Positions 1 to 8,095 of a DNA stretch of 64,000 nucleotides are shown one piece after another. The stretch's first letter is position 1. The number at the start of each line of letters is the position of its first letter. Source of the stretch: Clostridia bacterium (GTDB lineage: Bacteria > Bacillota > Clostridia > CAKSNL01 > HGM11501); NCBI GenBank assembly GCA_900766735.1, contig CAAFWO010000033.1, positions 1 to 64,000 of the forward strand. The letters run 5' to 3'. Below the pieces are notes generated by a model. The model made no database searches. It was not told the DNA's origin and saw nothing but the letters and a program-made list of their open reading frames with translations. Position numbers and translations under genes: made by a program.

Positions 1-120
1 AGGTGATGTACCTGTCGATTCGTGAATCGACCCTACGGTGAGGTGTTCCATCGACTGTAAGTTTCAGCGTTTACGACGAACCGAAAAACAATCCCTTCGT
101 TAAAACCTATTGGTTTTGCC

Positions 121-296
121 ACCTCCCTTTGGGGCAAGGGAGGCATTTTGCGCCATCAATTTAAAACCCTCCTTGCCTAAAGGAGGGTGGAGCCGAAGGC
201 GGAGGGAGGATATAACCAAAGGTAAACAAATTTAAGGGCTCCCTCTGACGAGGGAGCTGGCTCGACGAGGCCAAGACGGAGGGAGAGAATTTGAAA
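121..296. repeat. degenerate intergenic repeat cluster
   Basis: Three related G/C-rich segments lie close together: CCTCCCTTTGGGGCAAGGGAGG (a hairpin, 123-144), a CCTCC...GGAGGGTGGAGCCGAAGGC segment near 171-208, and CTCCCTCTGACGAGGGAG near 240-258, which is followed by a GACGGAGGGAGAG tail. Each pairs a CTCCCTY arm with a GGGAG arm and shares a GGAGC(C/T)...GGAGGGA tail. No ORF of note spans the first 480 bases. Dispersed repeats of this look are common in intergenic DNA of gut Clostridia (general knowledge). That these are decayed copies of one such family is inference. Confidence 0.5.
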
Positions 297-305
297 ATTG
301 CACAT

Positions 306-337
306 AAAAACTCTGTAATCATTACAGAGTTTTTTGT
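306..337. terminator. intrinsic terminator hairpin, possibly bidirectional
   Basis: Ten-base arms ACTCTGTAAT and ATTACAGAGT are separated by one base and flanked by A-rich and T-rich tracts, so it could work in either direction. The stem is nearly the same sequence as the hairpin after the NimA-like gene at 1699-1733, so two sister terminators bracket the TetR/NimA cassette. The gene that it would end lies outside the window or is the decayed repeat region. Confidence 0.6.
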
Positions 338-497
338 TTATAGATTCGGGATGTCAGGAACGCTATCCCCTACGGTGCACACTAACCAAGCAAGTGCTCA
401 ACCGAACCGGCTCGTCGGGAACCCTGAGTGATCTACGGCACATAGGCGGAGAAGAGGCAAAGTAAATAGGATGAAAAATATAATAGTTAAAATATTA

Positions 498-526
498 TTG
501 ATAACCTACCGTTCGGTAGGTATAAT
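498..526 (+). promoter_or_regulatory. promoter of tetR with an operator filling the spacer
   Basis: The -35 TTGATA (498-503) and -10 TATAAT (521-526) are separated by exactly 17 bases. That spacer is taken up by an 18-bp palindrome, ACCTACCG-TT-CGGTAGGT (504-521), of the type bound by TetR-family repressors. A dimer bound there would block RNA polymerase directly, so the TetR-type gene downstream is predicted to be autorepressed together with the NimA-like gene. Confidence 0.75.
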
Positions 527-560
527 ATGAATGTATATTAATATCAGGGGAATATAAACT

Positions 561-1172
561 ATGGATAGCAAAAGCACAAAAGAAAGAATATTGGCCGCGG
601 CGCTGGAGCTTTTTTCGACACAGGGCTTTGAGGGGACCTCTGTTTCTCAGATCGCCGACGAGGTGGGCATTCGCAAGGCCTCGATGTATAGCCATTTTAC
701 GAGCAAGCAGGAAATTTTAGAGGCGCTGATAAAGGAGGTCAACGAGCAATACGAATGGCATTCGATTTTTTCCGGGACGGGCGAAGATTCGTTTTTTGAT
801 GAAAAAGAATTGAATGCTGACACGGTTACGGATATGATGGTCGGCCAGATACGCTATATTCTCCACGAACCGCAGATAGTAAAAGCCAGAAAGATGCTGA
901 CGATCGAGCAATTCAGAAACCCGGCCCTTGCAAAGATGCAGACAAAGTAGAATTACACAAATGTTATGAATTTCTTTACCGGCGTTATTGCATCATTGAT
1001 CAAACAGAAAAAGCTGTCCGATCACGACGGGGAGATCATGGCGGCAGAGCTTTGCCTGCCCGTTTCCGTGTGGCTCAACCTCTGCGACCGCGAACCGGAG
1101 CGCGAGGAAGAAATAATTGAACTGATCGAACGCCACGTGCGGCATTTTTATAATATATACAAATATAATTAA
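561..1172 (+). pseudogene. TetR/AcrR-family regulator interrupted by an in-frame amber codon
   Basis: The N-terminal part is a standard TetR DNA-binding domain (residues 5-50, with the RKASMYSHF recognition helix). The reading frame runs for 129 codons to a TAG at 948-950. The same frame then continues without interruption from 951 to 1172 with sequence typical of a TetR ligand-binding domain (NYTNVMNFFTG...). A single CAG-to-TAG change would explain this; there is no frameshift. TAG is used as a normal stop by several neighbours, so recoding is unlikely. No ribosome-binding site precedes the internal ATG at 966, so the C-terminal half is probably not made separately. The intact ancestor would be about 203 residues and would have regulated itself and the NimA-like gene 15 bases downstream. 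A sequencing error at one base is the main alternative. Confidence 0.8.
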
Positions 1173-1187
1173 AACCGGAGGTAAATT

Positions 1188-1664
1188 ATGTTTAGAGCAA
1201 TGCGAAGAAAGAACAGAGAAATTGACTTAGAGGCGGCAGAATCGCTTTTGCAAAACTGCCGGCGCGGTGTTTTGGCCGTGAACGGGGACGGCGGATATCC
1301 GTATGCTGTCCCGGTCAACTATTTTTATGACAGTGACGGTCAAAAAATATATTTTCACGGAGCGCGTGCCGGGCACAAGGCAGACGCCTTGCGCGCATGC
1401 GACAAGATATGCTTCACAGTTTACGGAAACGAAAAGGTGAAAGAGGAAGAATGGGCACCGTTTGTGCAGAGTACGGTCGTGTTCGGCAGGTGCCGGTTTG
1501 TTGATGACGAGGCAAGAGCAATGGAGCTTTTGAAAAAATTGGCGATGAAATATTACCCGAATGAAAATCTGGCAGATGAAGAAATTGCACGCGCAGGCAA
1601 AGCCGTACAGCTTTTTGAAATTGAGATCGAGCACATGAGCGGCAAAGAAATTCAGGAAAAATAG
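1188..1664 (+). CDS. NimA-like pyridoxamine 5'-phosphate oxidase family flavoprotein
   Basis: A 158-residue protein with the split-barrel FMN-binding fold of the NimA/pyridoxamine-phosphate-oxidase-like family. The N-terminal stretch reads like family members (LLQNCRRGVLAVNGDGGYPYAVPVNY split over residues 21-46), followed by IYFHGARAGHKADAL, which in this family lies at the flavin. Relatives include 5-nitroimidazole reductases, but most are of unknown substrate, so resistance should not be assumed. A good ribosome-binding site, GGAGGT, precedes the ATG. It lies 15 bases after the broken TetR gene and is probably co-transcribed from the operator-containing promoter; with the repressor gene broken it may be constitutively expressed. 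It ends at a strong terminator. Confidence 0.85.
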   Translation: MFRAMRRKNREIDLEAAESLLQNCRRGVLAVNGDGGYPYAVPVNYFYDSDGQKIYFHGARAGHKADALRACDKICFTVYGNEKVKEEEWAPFVQSTVVFGRCRFVDDEARAMELLKKLAMKYYPNENLADEEIARAGKAVQLFEIEIEHMSGKEIQEK

Positions 1665-1698
1665 CGTTTTGAAAGATGCCTGATATTTTAAGGGATAA

Positions 1699-1733
1699 TA
1701 AAAACCTCTGTAATTATTACAGAGGTTTTTATT
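1699..1733. terminator. bidirectional terminator between convergent genes
   Basis: Perfect hairpin AAAAACCTCTGTAAT / ATTACAGAGGTTTTT with A and T tracts on both sides. It serves the NimA-like gene on the plus strand and the 575-residue regulator on the minus strand, whose stop codon lies at 1736. Confidence 0.85.
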
Positions 1734-1735
1734 AT

Positions 1736-3463
1736 CTATAGAACCGGAAATTCGAGGTGTTCTATCGCATCTCTTAATATCGGGTGACGGATCACGAAGT
1801 GGATCGTCGGCGCTTTATTTTTTGAAATCATAACATATTCGTTTTCGTGCATTGTTATTTGTATGTTGGCAAATACGTTTTCTTTTGTCCGTGTGACGGA
1901 ATAATTTTTGTTTTTCTTCGCAAATTCTTTTGTGAGCCTTAGATGCTCGGCGTATTCATTATATGTATACTCAAGATTTTCATTGCAGAACATAAGCGAT
2001 AACGAAAGAGCTTGGGGATTGTCATTAAATTCCTCCTTGCTCAGCCATGGAATTTCATCCGAAACAGAGTTGTTTTTAAGAATTTCAAAAGTCTGTTCTC
2101 TGCGTGTTGCTGCGTAGTCAAGGATTTTTTGCTTTTCGTCATTCGGTACATTTCTGTTGTCAAGAATGCTTTCTAAAAACTCATTAGTTGCCGTATAAAT
2201 CGGAAGTGCCGAAAGCACGCTTTGCCGATTGCCGTCTGTATGAGAGTCGGAAATCATAAATGCGGCAAGTTCTGCCGATTTATCCTCACGGTAAATATCC
2301 ATAAGCGGGTACGCTTTTTTTAATATAAATGAGCTTCTCTCTTGATAATAAGAAAGTTCATCTTTGTTTTTTGTCAGATAATATCTGCCCTTTGCGTGGA
2401 AGCCCGAAACACACTCTCCGGATAATGCCGCCGCACCGGACACGTTCAAAAAATGACAAAAAAGCTGATTGTGTGCACCTTTCAGGTAGTACGGTGAAAT
2501 TTGCCCTGTCATATAAAGAGGTATCCAGCACTCAAGCCCCAGCATAAGCTCGTTAAAAGGGCGGTTGAGATTATGAATAACATTGAGGTGCAATCCCTTT
2601 TTCAGCATTACGGCAAGACCGAACATATATTTTTTTGAAAATTCCATATCGGCTGCCATATCGTCCATCTGCATATCGCTATACATAAATACATCGTGAT
2701 TTGATTTTGAAAGAGCAGTCGCTTTCAGAAAATCAAGCTCGCCGTTTTTCATTTCATCAATCCCATAATAGCTTTTTGCTGTCGGAAGCTGAAACGGAAG
2801 CGACGGAACTTTCAATTCGTCAAAACGAATTGCTTTTATGTACTCATTCAAGTCAAATGAATTAAGAGCAGATAAAAAATTGCCAATCGGATTTTCCGGC
2901 TTTTTCGTTACCTTGCTGTCCGTAAGCCAGCTTGTAAGCTCGGACACATAATTATCCCTTGCCTTAATCAAACTTGGCTTTATGTTTAAGATTTCCGCAA
3001 TGATTTTTTTATCACTGTCGGAATTATAGCAAACCGAAAAATACCCTGCAACATCATAGGCAAACTTTTGGGGATTTGCAGGTCTGCGTTTGCCGTTTCG
3101 TATTCTTGAAATATATGAGGAGTCATATTTCAGGCTTTTCGACATATCTGCAAGGTTCACCGAAAAGACAGTGCAAAGCACATTCAGTTTTTTTTGCAAA
3201 GAATCATAATCAAACGGTACGGCTTCCGCAAGAGTATTCAATTCCGACAACACGGTTTTGTACGATAAGTCAATTTCCTTTTTCTCTGCCGCTGCACAAA
3301 TCCCGTGGCACAGCTTTTTCATATCTTCCGAATTTGCCTTTGGTGTTCTTGCACCGGATCTGTATCGACTTACGGTGGCTTCGGATATTCCGGAGTATTC
3401 TGCAAATTCTTTGCCGGAGCAATGCAAAAGCTCCATATATTTATTCAGCTTTTCACGAAACAT
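1736..3463 (-). CDS. large regulator with two XRE-type HTH domains
   Basis: A 575-residue protein. Residues 1-50 form a lambda-repressor-like HTH (GISEATVSRYRSGARTP), and residues 88-140 hold a second one (YDSSYISRIRNGKRRPANP). The remaining 430 residues are a mixed alpha/beta region with no motif I recognise, no transmembrane segment and no signal peptide. Two HTH units in one chain would allow binding to paired sites without dimerisation. It is transcribed divergently from the BspA-SLH gene, about 200 bases away, so it is a reasonable candidate to control the surface-protein pair (inference). The family is annotated only as helix-turn-helix regulator in Clostridia; the effector is unknown. 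Confidence 0.75.
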   Translation of the reverse strand: MFREKLNKYMELLHCSGKEFAEYSGISEATVSRYRSGARTPKANSEDMKKLCHGICAAAEKKEIDLSYKTVLSELNTLAEAVPFDYDSLQKKLNVLCTVFSVNLADMSKSLKYDSSYISRIRNGKRRPANPQKFAYDVAGYFSVCYNSDSDKKIIAEILNIKPSLIKARDNYVSELTSWLTDSKVTKKPENPIGNFLSALNSFDLNEYIKAIRFDELKVPSLPFQLPTAKSYYGIDEMKNGELDFLKATALSKSNHDVFMYSDMQMDDMAADMEFSKKYMFGLAVMLKKGLHLNVIHNLNRPFNELMLGLECWIPLYMTGQISPYYLKGAHNQLFCHFLNVSGAAALSGECVSGFHAKGRYYLTKNKDELSYYQERSSFILKKAYPLMDIYREDKSAELAAFMISDSHTDGNRQSVLSALPIYTATNEFLESILDNRNVPNDEKQKILDYAATRREQTFEILKNNSVSDEIPWLSKEEFNDNPQALSLSLMFCNENLEYTYNEYAEHLRLTKEFAKKNKNYSVTRTKENVFANIQITMHENEYVMISKNKAPTIHFVIRHPILRDAIEHLEFPVL

Positions 3464-3491
3464 TTTATCACTTCCTTATGCTCTTTTTTTA

Positions 3492-3500
3492 ATTATACCA
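3492..3500 (-). promoter_or_regulatory. extended -10 element for the two-HTH regulator
   Basis: Minus-strand TGGTATAAT lies about 30 bases upstream of the regulator start. It matches the extended -10 pattern TGNTATAAT; no convincing -35 is present, which is usual for extended -10 promoters. Confidence 0.5.
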
Positions 3501-3572
3501 TATTTTTTTGAAATAATAAATAGAAAACCAAAAAGTTTTCCGTGTTTGGCAATGCCAATTCAGGAAATGGCA

Positions 3573-3601
3573 TTTACTTAAATTAAAAAGTATGTTATAA
3601 T
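3573..3601 (+). promoter_or_regulatory. sigma-A promoter of the BspA-type gene pair
   Basis: TTTACT (3573-3578), a 17-base spacer and a perfect TATAAT (3596-3601). The transcript would have a leader of about 55 bases before the ribosome-binding site GGAAAGG at 3647-3653. Confidence 0.65.
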
Positions 3602-3662
3602 AAATAAGAATAGTGGGGTTGTTATATGCAATAATTATAAATTAACGGAAAGGTTGATGATT

Positions 3663-5540
3663 ATGCACTTAAAAAAACTTATTTCTATCACACTCGGCAC
3701 GGCAATACTGGCTTCGGCGGCATTTGTGCCAACGGCAAATGCGTGGAGTATTTACGATTCGGATTATGGTATGGAATGGAACGAGCAAAGTAAAACTGCC
3801 GTAACCGATGATATGGAGGAGTATCGTGAAAAGGATTCGATTGATTCGGTGGTTTATACTATTCGTGATGACGGCTCGGCGATGATTACAAGTTATTCGG
3901 CGAAATTCTGGCACGATCCCGATCCGAATTTCACGGTTGAACTTAATATTCCGTCCGAAATAGACGGGCACCCGGTTACGGCGATAGGCGACGGAGCGCT
4001 TCGCGAGAGTGCAACAAAAATTTCTGGCATTACGCTTCCGCCGACGATTAAGGAAATCGGAAACAGGGCGATTTACGGACGTTATTTAAAGTATCTTAAA
4101 TTAAATGACGGACTTGAGGTTATAAAAGACTTTGCCATAGACTGCGGCGATGAGCTTGAAACGCTTGTTATTCCCGAAAGTGTAAAGTACATAGGCAGCG
4201 AGGCAATAAGCGGCGAAGCACTTAAAAATATAACCATGCCGAGCAATGTTGAATACATGGGAAAAAGAATCTTTTTCGGCTCAGCATATGATAAGGATGC
4301 AAATAACCGCGTTGACGGCATTCAGTATCACGGGCAGTATTTAATCGCGGGAATCAGAATCGGCTATGCCGAAATAGACAATCCTGACCCGTCTGCACCG
4401 ACCGAAAACAAACAGATTCACGAATGGGAAGCTGTCGGCGATATTGAAATCCGCGAGGGTACAACTCTTATGGGTGTTGACGCATTTGAAATGTCGAATA
4501 TTACTTCGGTTAAATTCCCGTCAACATTGAAATCTATTTCAAAGCTCGGATTTTATTGGTGCGAAAATCTTAATAACGTTGTAATTCCGGGGAATGTAAA
4601 GGAAATCGGTGACAATGCCTTTTCGTGGTGTTCGAGCCTTTCAAACCTCACTATATCAGAGGGTGTGGAGCATATCGGCGAGGCGGCATTTTTCCGCTGC
4701 AATAACTTGAAAGAAGTAACAATTCCGAAAAGCGTAACGCAGATTGATATGCACGCTTTCGGCTGGGACTATGTGAACGACTATGATGTGCGAAACGAAA
4801 ACCTTGTTATAAAGTGCTACAGCGGCACGGCGGCGGAGCAGTATGCGCGTGACAACGGATTTAAATGCATTCTCATAGACACCGGCGAGGTGATAGAAAA
4901 AGGCGAGCCGACCGCCGCGGCGGACGGCAGATTCACCTGTGAGGAAAAGGGCGATAAATGTGCGGTAAAACGTTTCCGCGATATAAAGAGTGCGGACGGC
5001 GACCCTGACCATAGCGGAATCGAGTTCTGCCTTGATAACGGCATTATGACAGGAACGGGGAACGACACCTTCTGCCCGGACACGACCATAACGCGCGCAC
5101 AGTTCGCGACAATGTTTTACCGTCTTGCGGGAAGCCCGGAGGCAAGCGAAAATTCGAAATTTTCGGATTTAACGCAGGATTGGTACAAAAAACCGATTGC
5201 ATGGGCAGCAGCAAACGGCGTGTTGAACGGCACGGGCGATACAACATTTTCGCCCGATGATGTTATTACAAGAGAGCAGATTGCGGCCATTTTCTACCGC
5301 TATGCCAAGAGCAGGGGAATAGATGTGTCGGAGGTTTCCTCCGGGCTTGACAGCTATAACGATTATGACGAAATAGCGGACTATGCGAAGGTTCCCGTCG
5401 TGTGGTGCTTTAATGAAAACGTTATGTTTATCCATTCGGTTAACGGGTATGAATATGCCATATATCCCAAGGTCGCGCCCACAAGAGCGGACACGGCAAC
5501 GATGTTTTGGAAGTTTTCTTATGTACTTAACAACAACTGA
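3663..5540 (+). CDS. BspA-type leucine-rich repeat surface protein with SLH domains
   Basis: A secreted protein of about 625 residues. A signal peptide occupies roughly residues 1-28 (KKLISITLGTAILASAAFVP, cleavage near ANA-W). Residues 85-400 contain BspA/LRR_5 repeats with the usual pattern of 'IPESVKYIGSEAI' and 'VKEIGDNAF' units. The last 185 residues are three S-layer-homology domains (ITRAQFATMFYRL, ITREQIAAIFYRY, PTRADTATMFWKF), which bind pyruvylated wall polymer and anchor the protein. I chose the ATG at 3663, which sits 9 bases after GGAAAGG; an in-frame TTG at 3654 and ATG at 3657 are alternatives. It is followed after 20 bases by a second BspA-type gene, presumably in one operon. 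BspA repeats commonly serve in adhesion or protein-protein contact; the ligand is unknown. Confidence 0.85.
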   Translation: MHLKKLISITLGTAILASAAFVPTANAWSIYDSDYGMEWNEQSKTAVTDDMEEYREKDSIDSVVYTIRDDGSAMITSYSAKFWHDPDPNFTVELNIPSEIDGHPVTAIGDGALRESATKISGITLPPTIKEIGNRAIYGRYLKYLKLNDGLEVIKDFAIDCGDELETLVIPESVKYIGSEAISGEALKNITMPSNVEYMGKRIFFGSAYDKDANNRVDGIQYHGQYLIAGIRIGYAEIDNPDPSAPTENKQIHEWEAVGDIEIREGTTLMGVDAFEMSNITSVKFPSTLKSISKLGFYWCENLNNVVIPGNVKEIGDNAFSWCSSLSNLTISEGVEHIGEAAFFRCNNLKEVTIPKSVTQIDMHAFGWDYVNDYDVRNENLVIKCYSGTAAEQYARDNGFKCILIDTGEVIEKGEPTAAADGRFTCEEKGDKCAVKRFRDIKSADGDPDHSGIEFCLDNGIMTGTGNDTFCPDTTITRAQFATMFYRLAGSPEASENSKFSDLTQDWYKKPIAWAAANGVLNGTGDTTFSPDDVITREQIAAIFYRYAKSRGIDVSEVSSGLDSYNDYDEIADYAKVPVVWCFNENVMFIHSVNGYEYAIYPKVAPTRADTATMFWKFSYVLNNN

Positions 5541-5560
5541 CATAGAAAGGCGGAATTAAA

Positions 5561-8050
5561 ATGAACAACATAAAACGGATATGGGCGGCAGTTATCGTTT
5601 TTTGCATGCTTTTCACTCTTATCCCCATGGCGGCAGCTGCCGAAGATGAGATGAGCGGTAAATGCGGCAAGAATCTTACGTGGGAATTTGACAGTGAAAC
5701 AAAAACGCTTACCATAAGCGGCACGGGCGATATGGCTGTCTATTTCCAGAATCCCACCAATTTTTATTCGATGGCACCGTGGAGAGAAAATGAGGCAATA
5801 AATAACAATCTTGAAAAGGTCATTATAGAAGAAGGCGCAGCGGATATCGGTCAGTATGCGTTTTACGAGTGCCCGGCGCTTAAAGAGGTGACTCTTCCCG
5901 AAAGTGTGAAAAAAATAGGAAGCTATGCCTTTTATAGGTGCACCGAACTTGAAAAAATCAATATAGATAAAGTAGCGGAAATCTATTTCGGCGCTTTTTC
6001 AAACTGCACGAGCCTTGACGGTATCACTCTGGCTGACGGTATCACCGCTATTATGACCGATACGTTTTTTAATTGCAGCAGTCTTACCAAAATAAACGTT
6101 CCCGCTTCGCTTACATGGATTGATCCCATGGGAATCCTCCCCGGATGCACGGCGCTGACAGAATTTATCGTTGATGAGGGCAACGAAACATACGCATCGG
6201 AGGACGGCGTGCTTTTCAATAAGGCAAAGACGGCGCTTTATAAATTCCCGACAGGTAAATCGCTTGAGGGATACACTATGTCCGAGAGCGTGGATAGAGT
6301 AATCTCCGGCGCGTTTTCCGAGTACAGCAAAAACAAAAGTGCGAATTATGAAGACGGCTTGCTGATTGTCGGCAAATGGATAGTTGATGCAAAAAAAGGC
6401 GATGTTGCGGGAGACTATGAAATCAACGTTCCGGAAAATGTTACTAATATCGCAGACGCTGTATTTAATTCATGCGAAAAGCTTAAAAGCATTTTTGTTC
6501 CGGAAAGCATTACCTCAATCGGTAGAAACGCCTTTAACGCTGAGAGCCTTGAAAGCATATCGGTAAGCGCGGAAAACGCAAATTATTCGTCGGAGGACGG
6601 CGTGCTTTACAATAAAGACAAGACAGTGCTCATAAGATATCCTGCCGCAAAGGGCGACGCTTCGTTTACCACCCCTCAAAGCGTCGCGACTATAGAGGAG
6701 TACGCGTTTGATGAGAACAAAAAGCTTTCGGGTATCAGACTTTCGGGAGTAAAGCAGATCTTGTGGGGTGGCTTTTCATACACCGGTATTAAAGATGTAA
6801 CGTTTTCGTCAGATATTGAGGAAGTCGGAGAATTCGCTTTCTTCGAAGCAAACGACCTTGAAAACGTATACTATGCGGGAGATGAAGAATCCTGGAAGAA
6901 TGTGACCGTCAATGATATTTACGAGGCAAACACGCCCTTTGTTACAAAAGAGGTTATATTCGTTTCAGCCGATAAGCCCGATATCAAAGTTAACGGCACA
7001 TATGTTTATAACGGCACAGAGCAGACCGCGGAACTTTCGGGCTTTGACCCCGTGTTTATGACAATATCGGGCACGGTCGCGACCGATGCCGGAACATATG
7101 AAATAACCGTTCTGCCCAAAACCAAGTGGAGTGACGGTACAACCGACGGTGTTACGGCAAGCTGGACTGTCGCGAAGGCAAAGCCTGAAGGAAAGCCGAA
7201 TTACAAAAAGATTACCTCCGCCGGCAAAACGCTTGCCGATGCTGACCTTAATGCGGAGGCCGGCGCATTTAACACGGAGGGGAATGTGACATGGGTGCAG
7301 GAGGACGGCACAGCGCTTGCCGCGTCAACCGTTGTCGCGGCCAATAAGTATTATAAATGGCTCTTCACGCCGAGCGACACAGATAATTATGAAACGCTGA
7401 CCGGAACAATAAAGCTTTACTCAAAATCATCGGGCGGCGGTGGCGGCGGAGCGCCGCGCTACAGTATATCGTTCGAAACGAACGGCGGAAGCAAGGTTGA
7501 GAGCCAGTCTGTCATTAAAAACAACACCGTAAAAGAGCCTGCGGCACCGACAAGGGAAGGCTTTGACTTCGCAGGCTGGTACTCTGACAAGGCATTAAAA
7601 GAAGAATACGACTTCTCCGAAAAAGTAACGGGCAGATTAACGCTTTACGCCGCATGGGAGGAGAAGGACGAAACCGAAAATCAGATGATCTTAACGATCG
7701 GCGAAAAGGCGGCAAAGGTGTTCGGAAAGACAAAGTCAAACGATGTCGCTCCCGTCATCAAGAACAGCCGCACAATGCTCCCGGCACGCTTCGTTGCGGA
7801 AAACCTGGGCGCAAAGGTAAGCTGGGACGAGGAGAAAGGGCTTGTCACGGTCACGGGCAAGGATGTTACTATTCTCTTAACGATCGACTCCGATAAGGCG
7901 ACGGTCAACGGCAAGGAAGTTTCACTTGACTCGCCGGCCTTCATCGAAAACGACCGCACATACACACCCGTCCGCTTCATCGCAGAAGCGCTCGGCGCAA
8001 AGGTCGAGTGGCTTGAAAAAGAGCAAAAAGTAATCATCACAAAGGCATAA
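5561..8050 (+). CDS. BspA-type surface protein with InlB-type repeat and copper-amine-oxidase-like stalk domain
   Basis: An 829-residue secreted protein with a signal peptide (MNNIKRIWAAVIVFCMLFTL, cleavage near AAA-E). It begins with BspA/LRR_5 repeats (about residues 60-460). Next comes an MBG-like beta-sandwich region (about 465-600), a glycine-rich hinge near residue 627, an InlB/Listeria-Bacteroides repeat (ISFETNGGSKVESQSV ... GFDFAGWYSDKAL), and a C-terminal copper-amine-oxidase N-domain-like unit of about 120 residues (RTMLPARFVAENLGA, RTYTPVRFIAEALGA). It has no SLH domain and no LPXTG, so attachment may depend on the stalk domain or on the SLH-bearing neighbour. It lies 20 bases after that gene and has a ribosome-binding site, AAAGGCGG. 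A terminator follows. Confidence 0.85.
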   Translation: MNNIKRIWAAVIVFCMLFTLIPMAAAAEDEMSGKCGKNLTWEFDSETKTLTISGTGDMAVYFQNPTNFYSMAPWRENEAINNNLEKVIIEEGAADIGQYAFYECPALKEVTLPESVKKIGSYAFYRCTELEKINIDKVAEIYFGAFSNCTSLDGITLADGITAIMTDTFFNCSSLTKINVPASLTWIDPMGILPGCTALTEFIVDEGNETYASEDGVLFNKAKTALYKFPTGKSLEGYTMSESVDRVISGAFSEYSKNKSANYEDGLLIVGKWIVDAKKGDVAGDYEINVPENVTNIADAVFNSCEKLKSIFVPESITSIGRNAFNAESLESISVSAENANYSSEDGVLYNKDKTVLIRYPAAKGDASFTTPQSVATIEEYAFDENKKLSGIRLSGVKQILWGGFSYTGIKDVTFSSDIEEVGEFAFFEANDLENVYYAGDEESWKNVTVNDIYEANTPFVTKEVIFVSADKPDIKVNGTYVYNGTEQTAELSGFDPVFMTISGTVATDAGTYEITVLPKTKWSDGTTDGVTASWTVAKAKPEGKPNYKKITSAGKTLADADLNAEAGAFNTEGNVTWVQEDGTALAASTVVAANKYYKWLFTPSDTDNYETLTGTIKLYSKSSGGGGGGAPRYSISFETNGGSKVESQSVIKNNTVKEPAAPTREGFDFAGWYSDKALKEEYDFSEKVTGRLTLYAAWEEKDETENQMILTIGEKAAKVFGKTKSNDVAPVIKNSRTMLPARFVAENLGAKVSWDEEKGLVTVTGKDVTILLTIDSDKATVNGKEVSLDSPAFIENDRTYTPVRFIAEALGAKVEWLEKEQKVIITKA

Positions 8051-8054
8051 AAGT

Positions 8055-8095
8055 AAAAAAAATATCCACCCGCTATGCGGGTGGATATTTTTTTA
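8055..8095. terminator. bidirectional terminator between the BspA-type gene and thrS
   Basis: AAATATCCACCCGC-TAT-GCGGGTGGATATTT hairpin flanked by A and T tracts. It terminates the surface-protein operon on the plus strand and thrS on the minus strand; it overlaps the thrS stop region. Confidence 0.85.

Noticed and set aside
948..950. TAG recoded as a sense codon in this organism
   Set aside because: TAG ends other intact genes here (the NimA-like gene at 1664, murT at 26630, the two-HTH regulator at 1736), so a local nonsense change is the better explanation.
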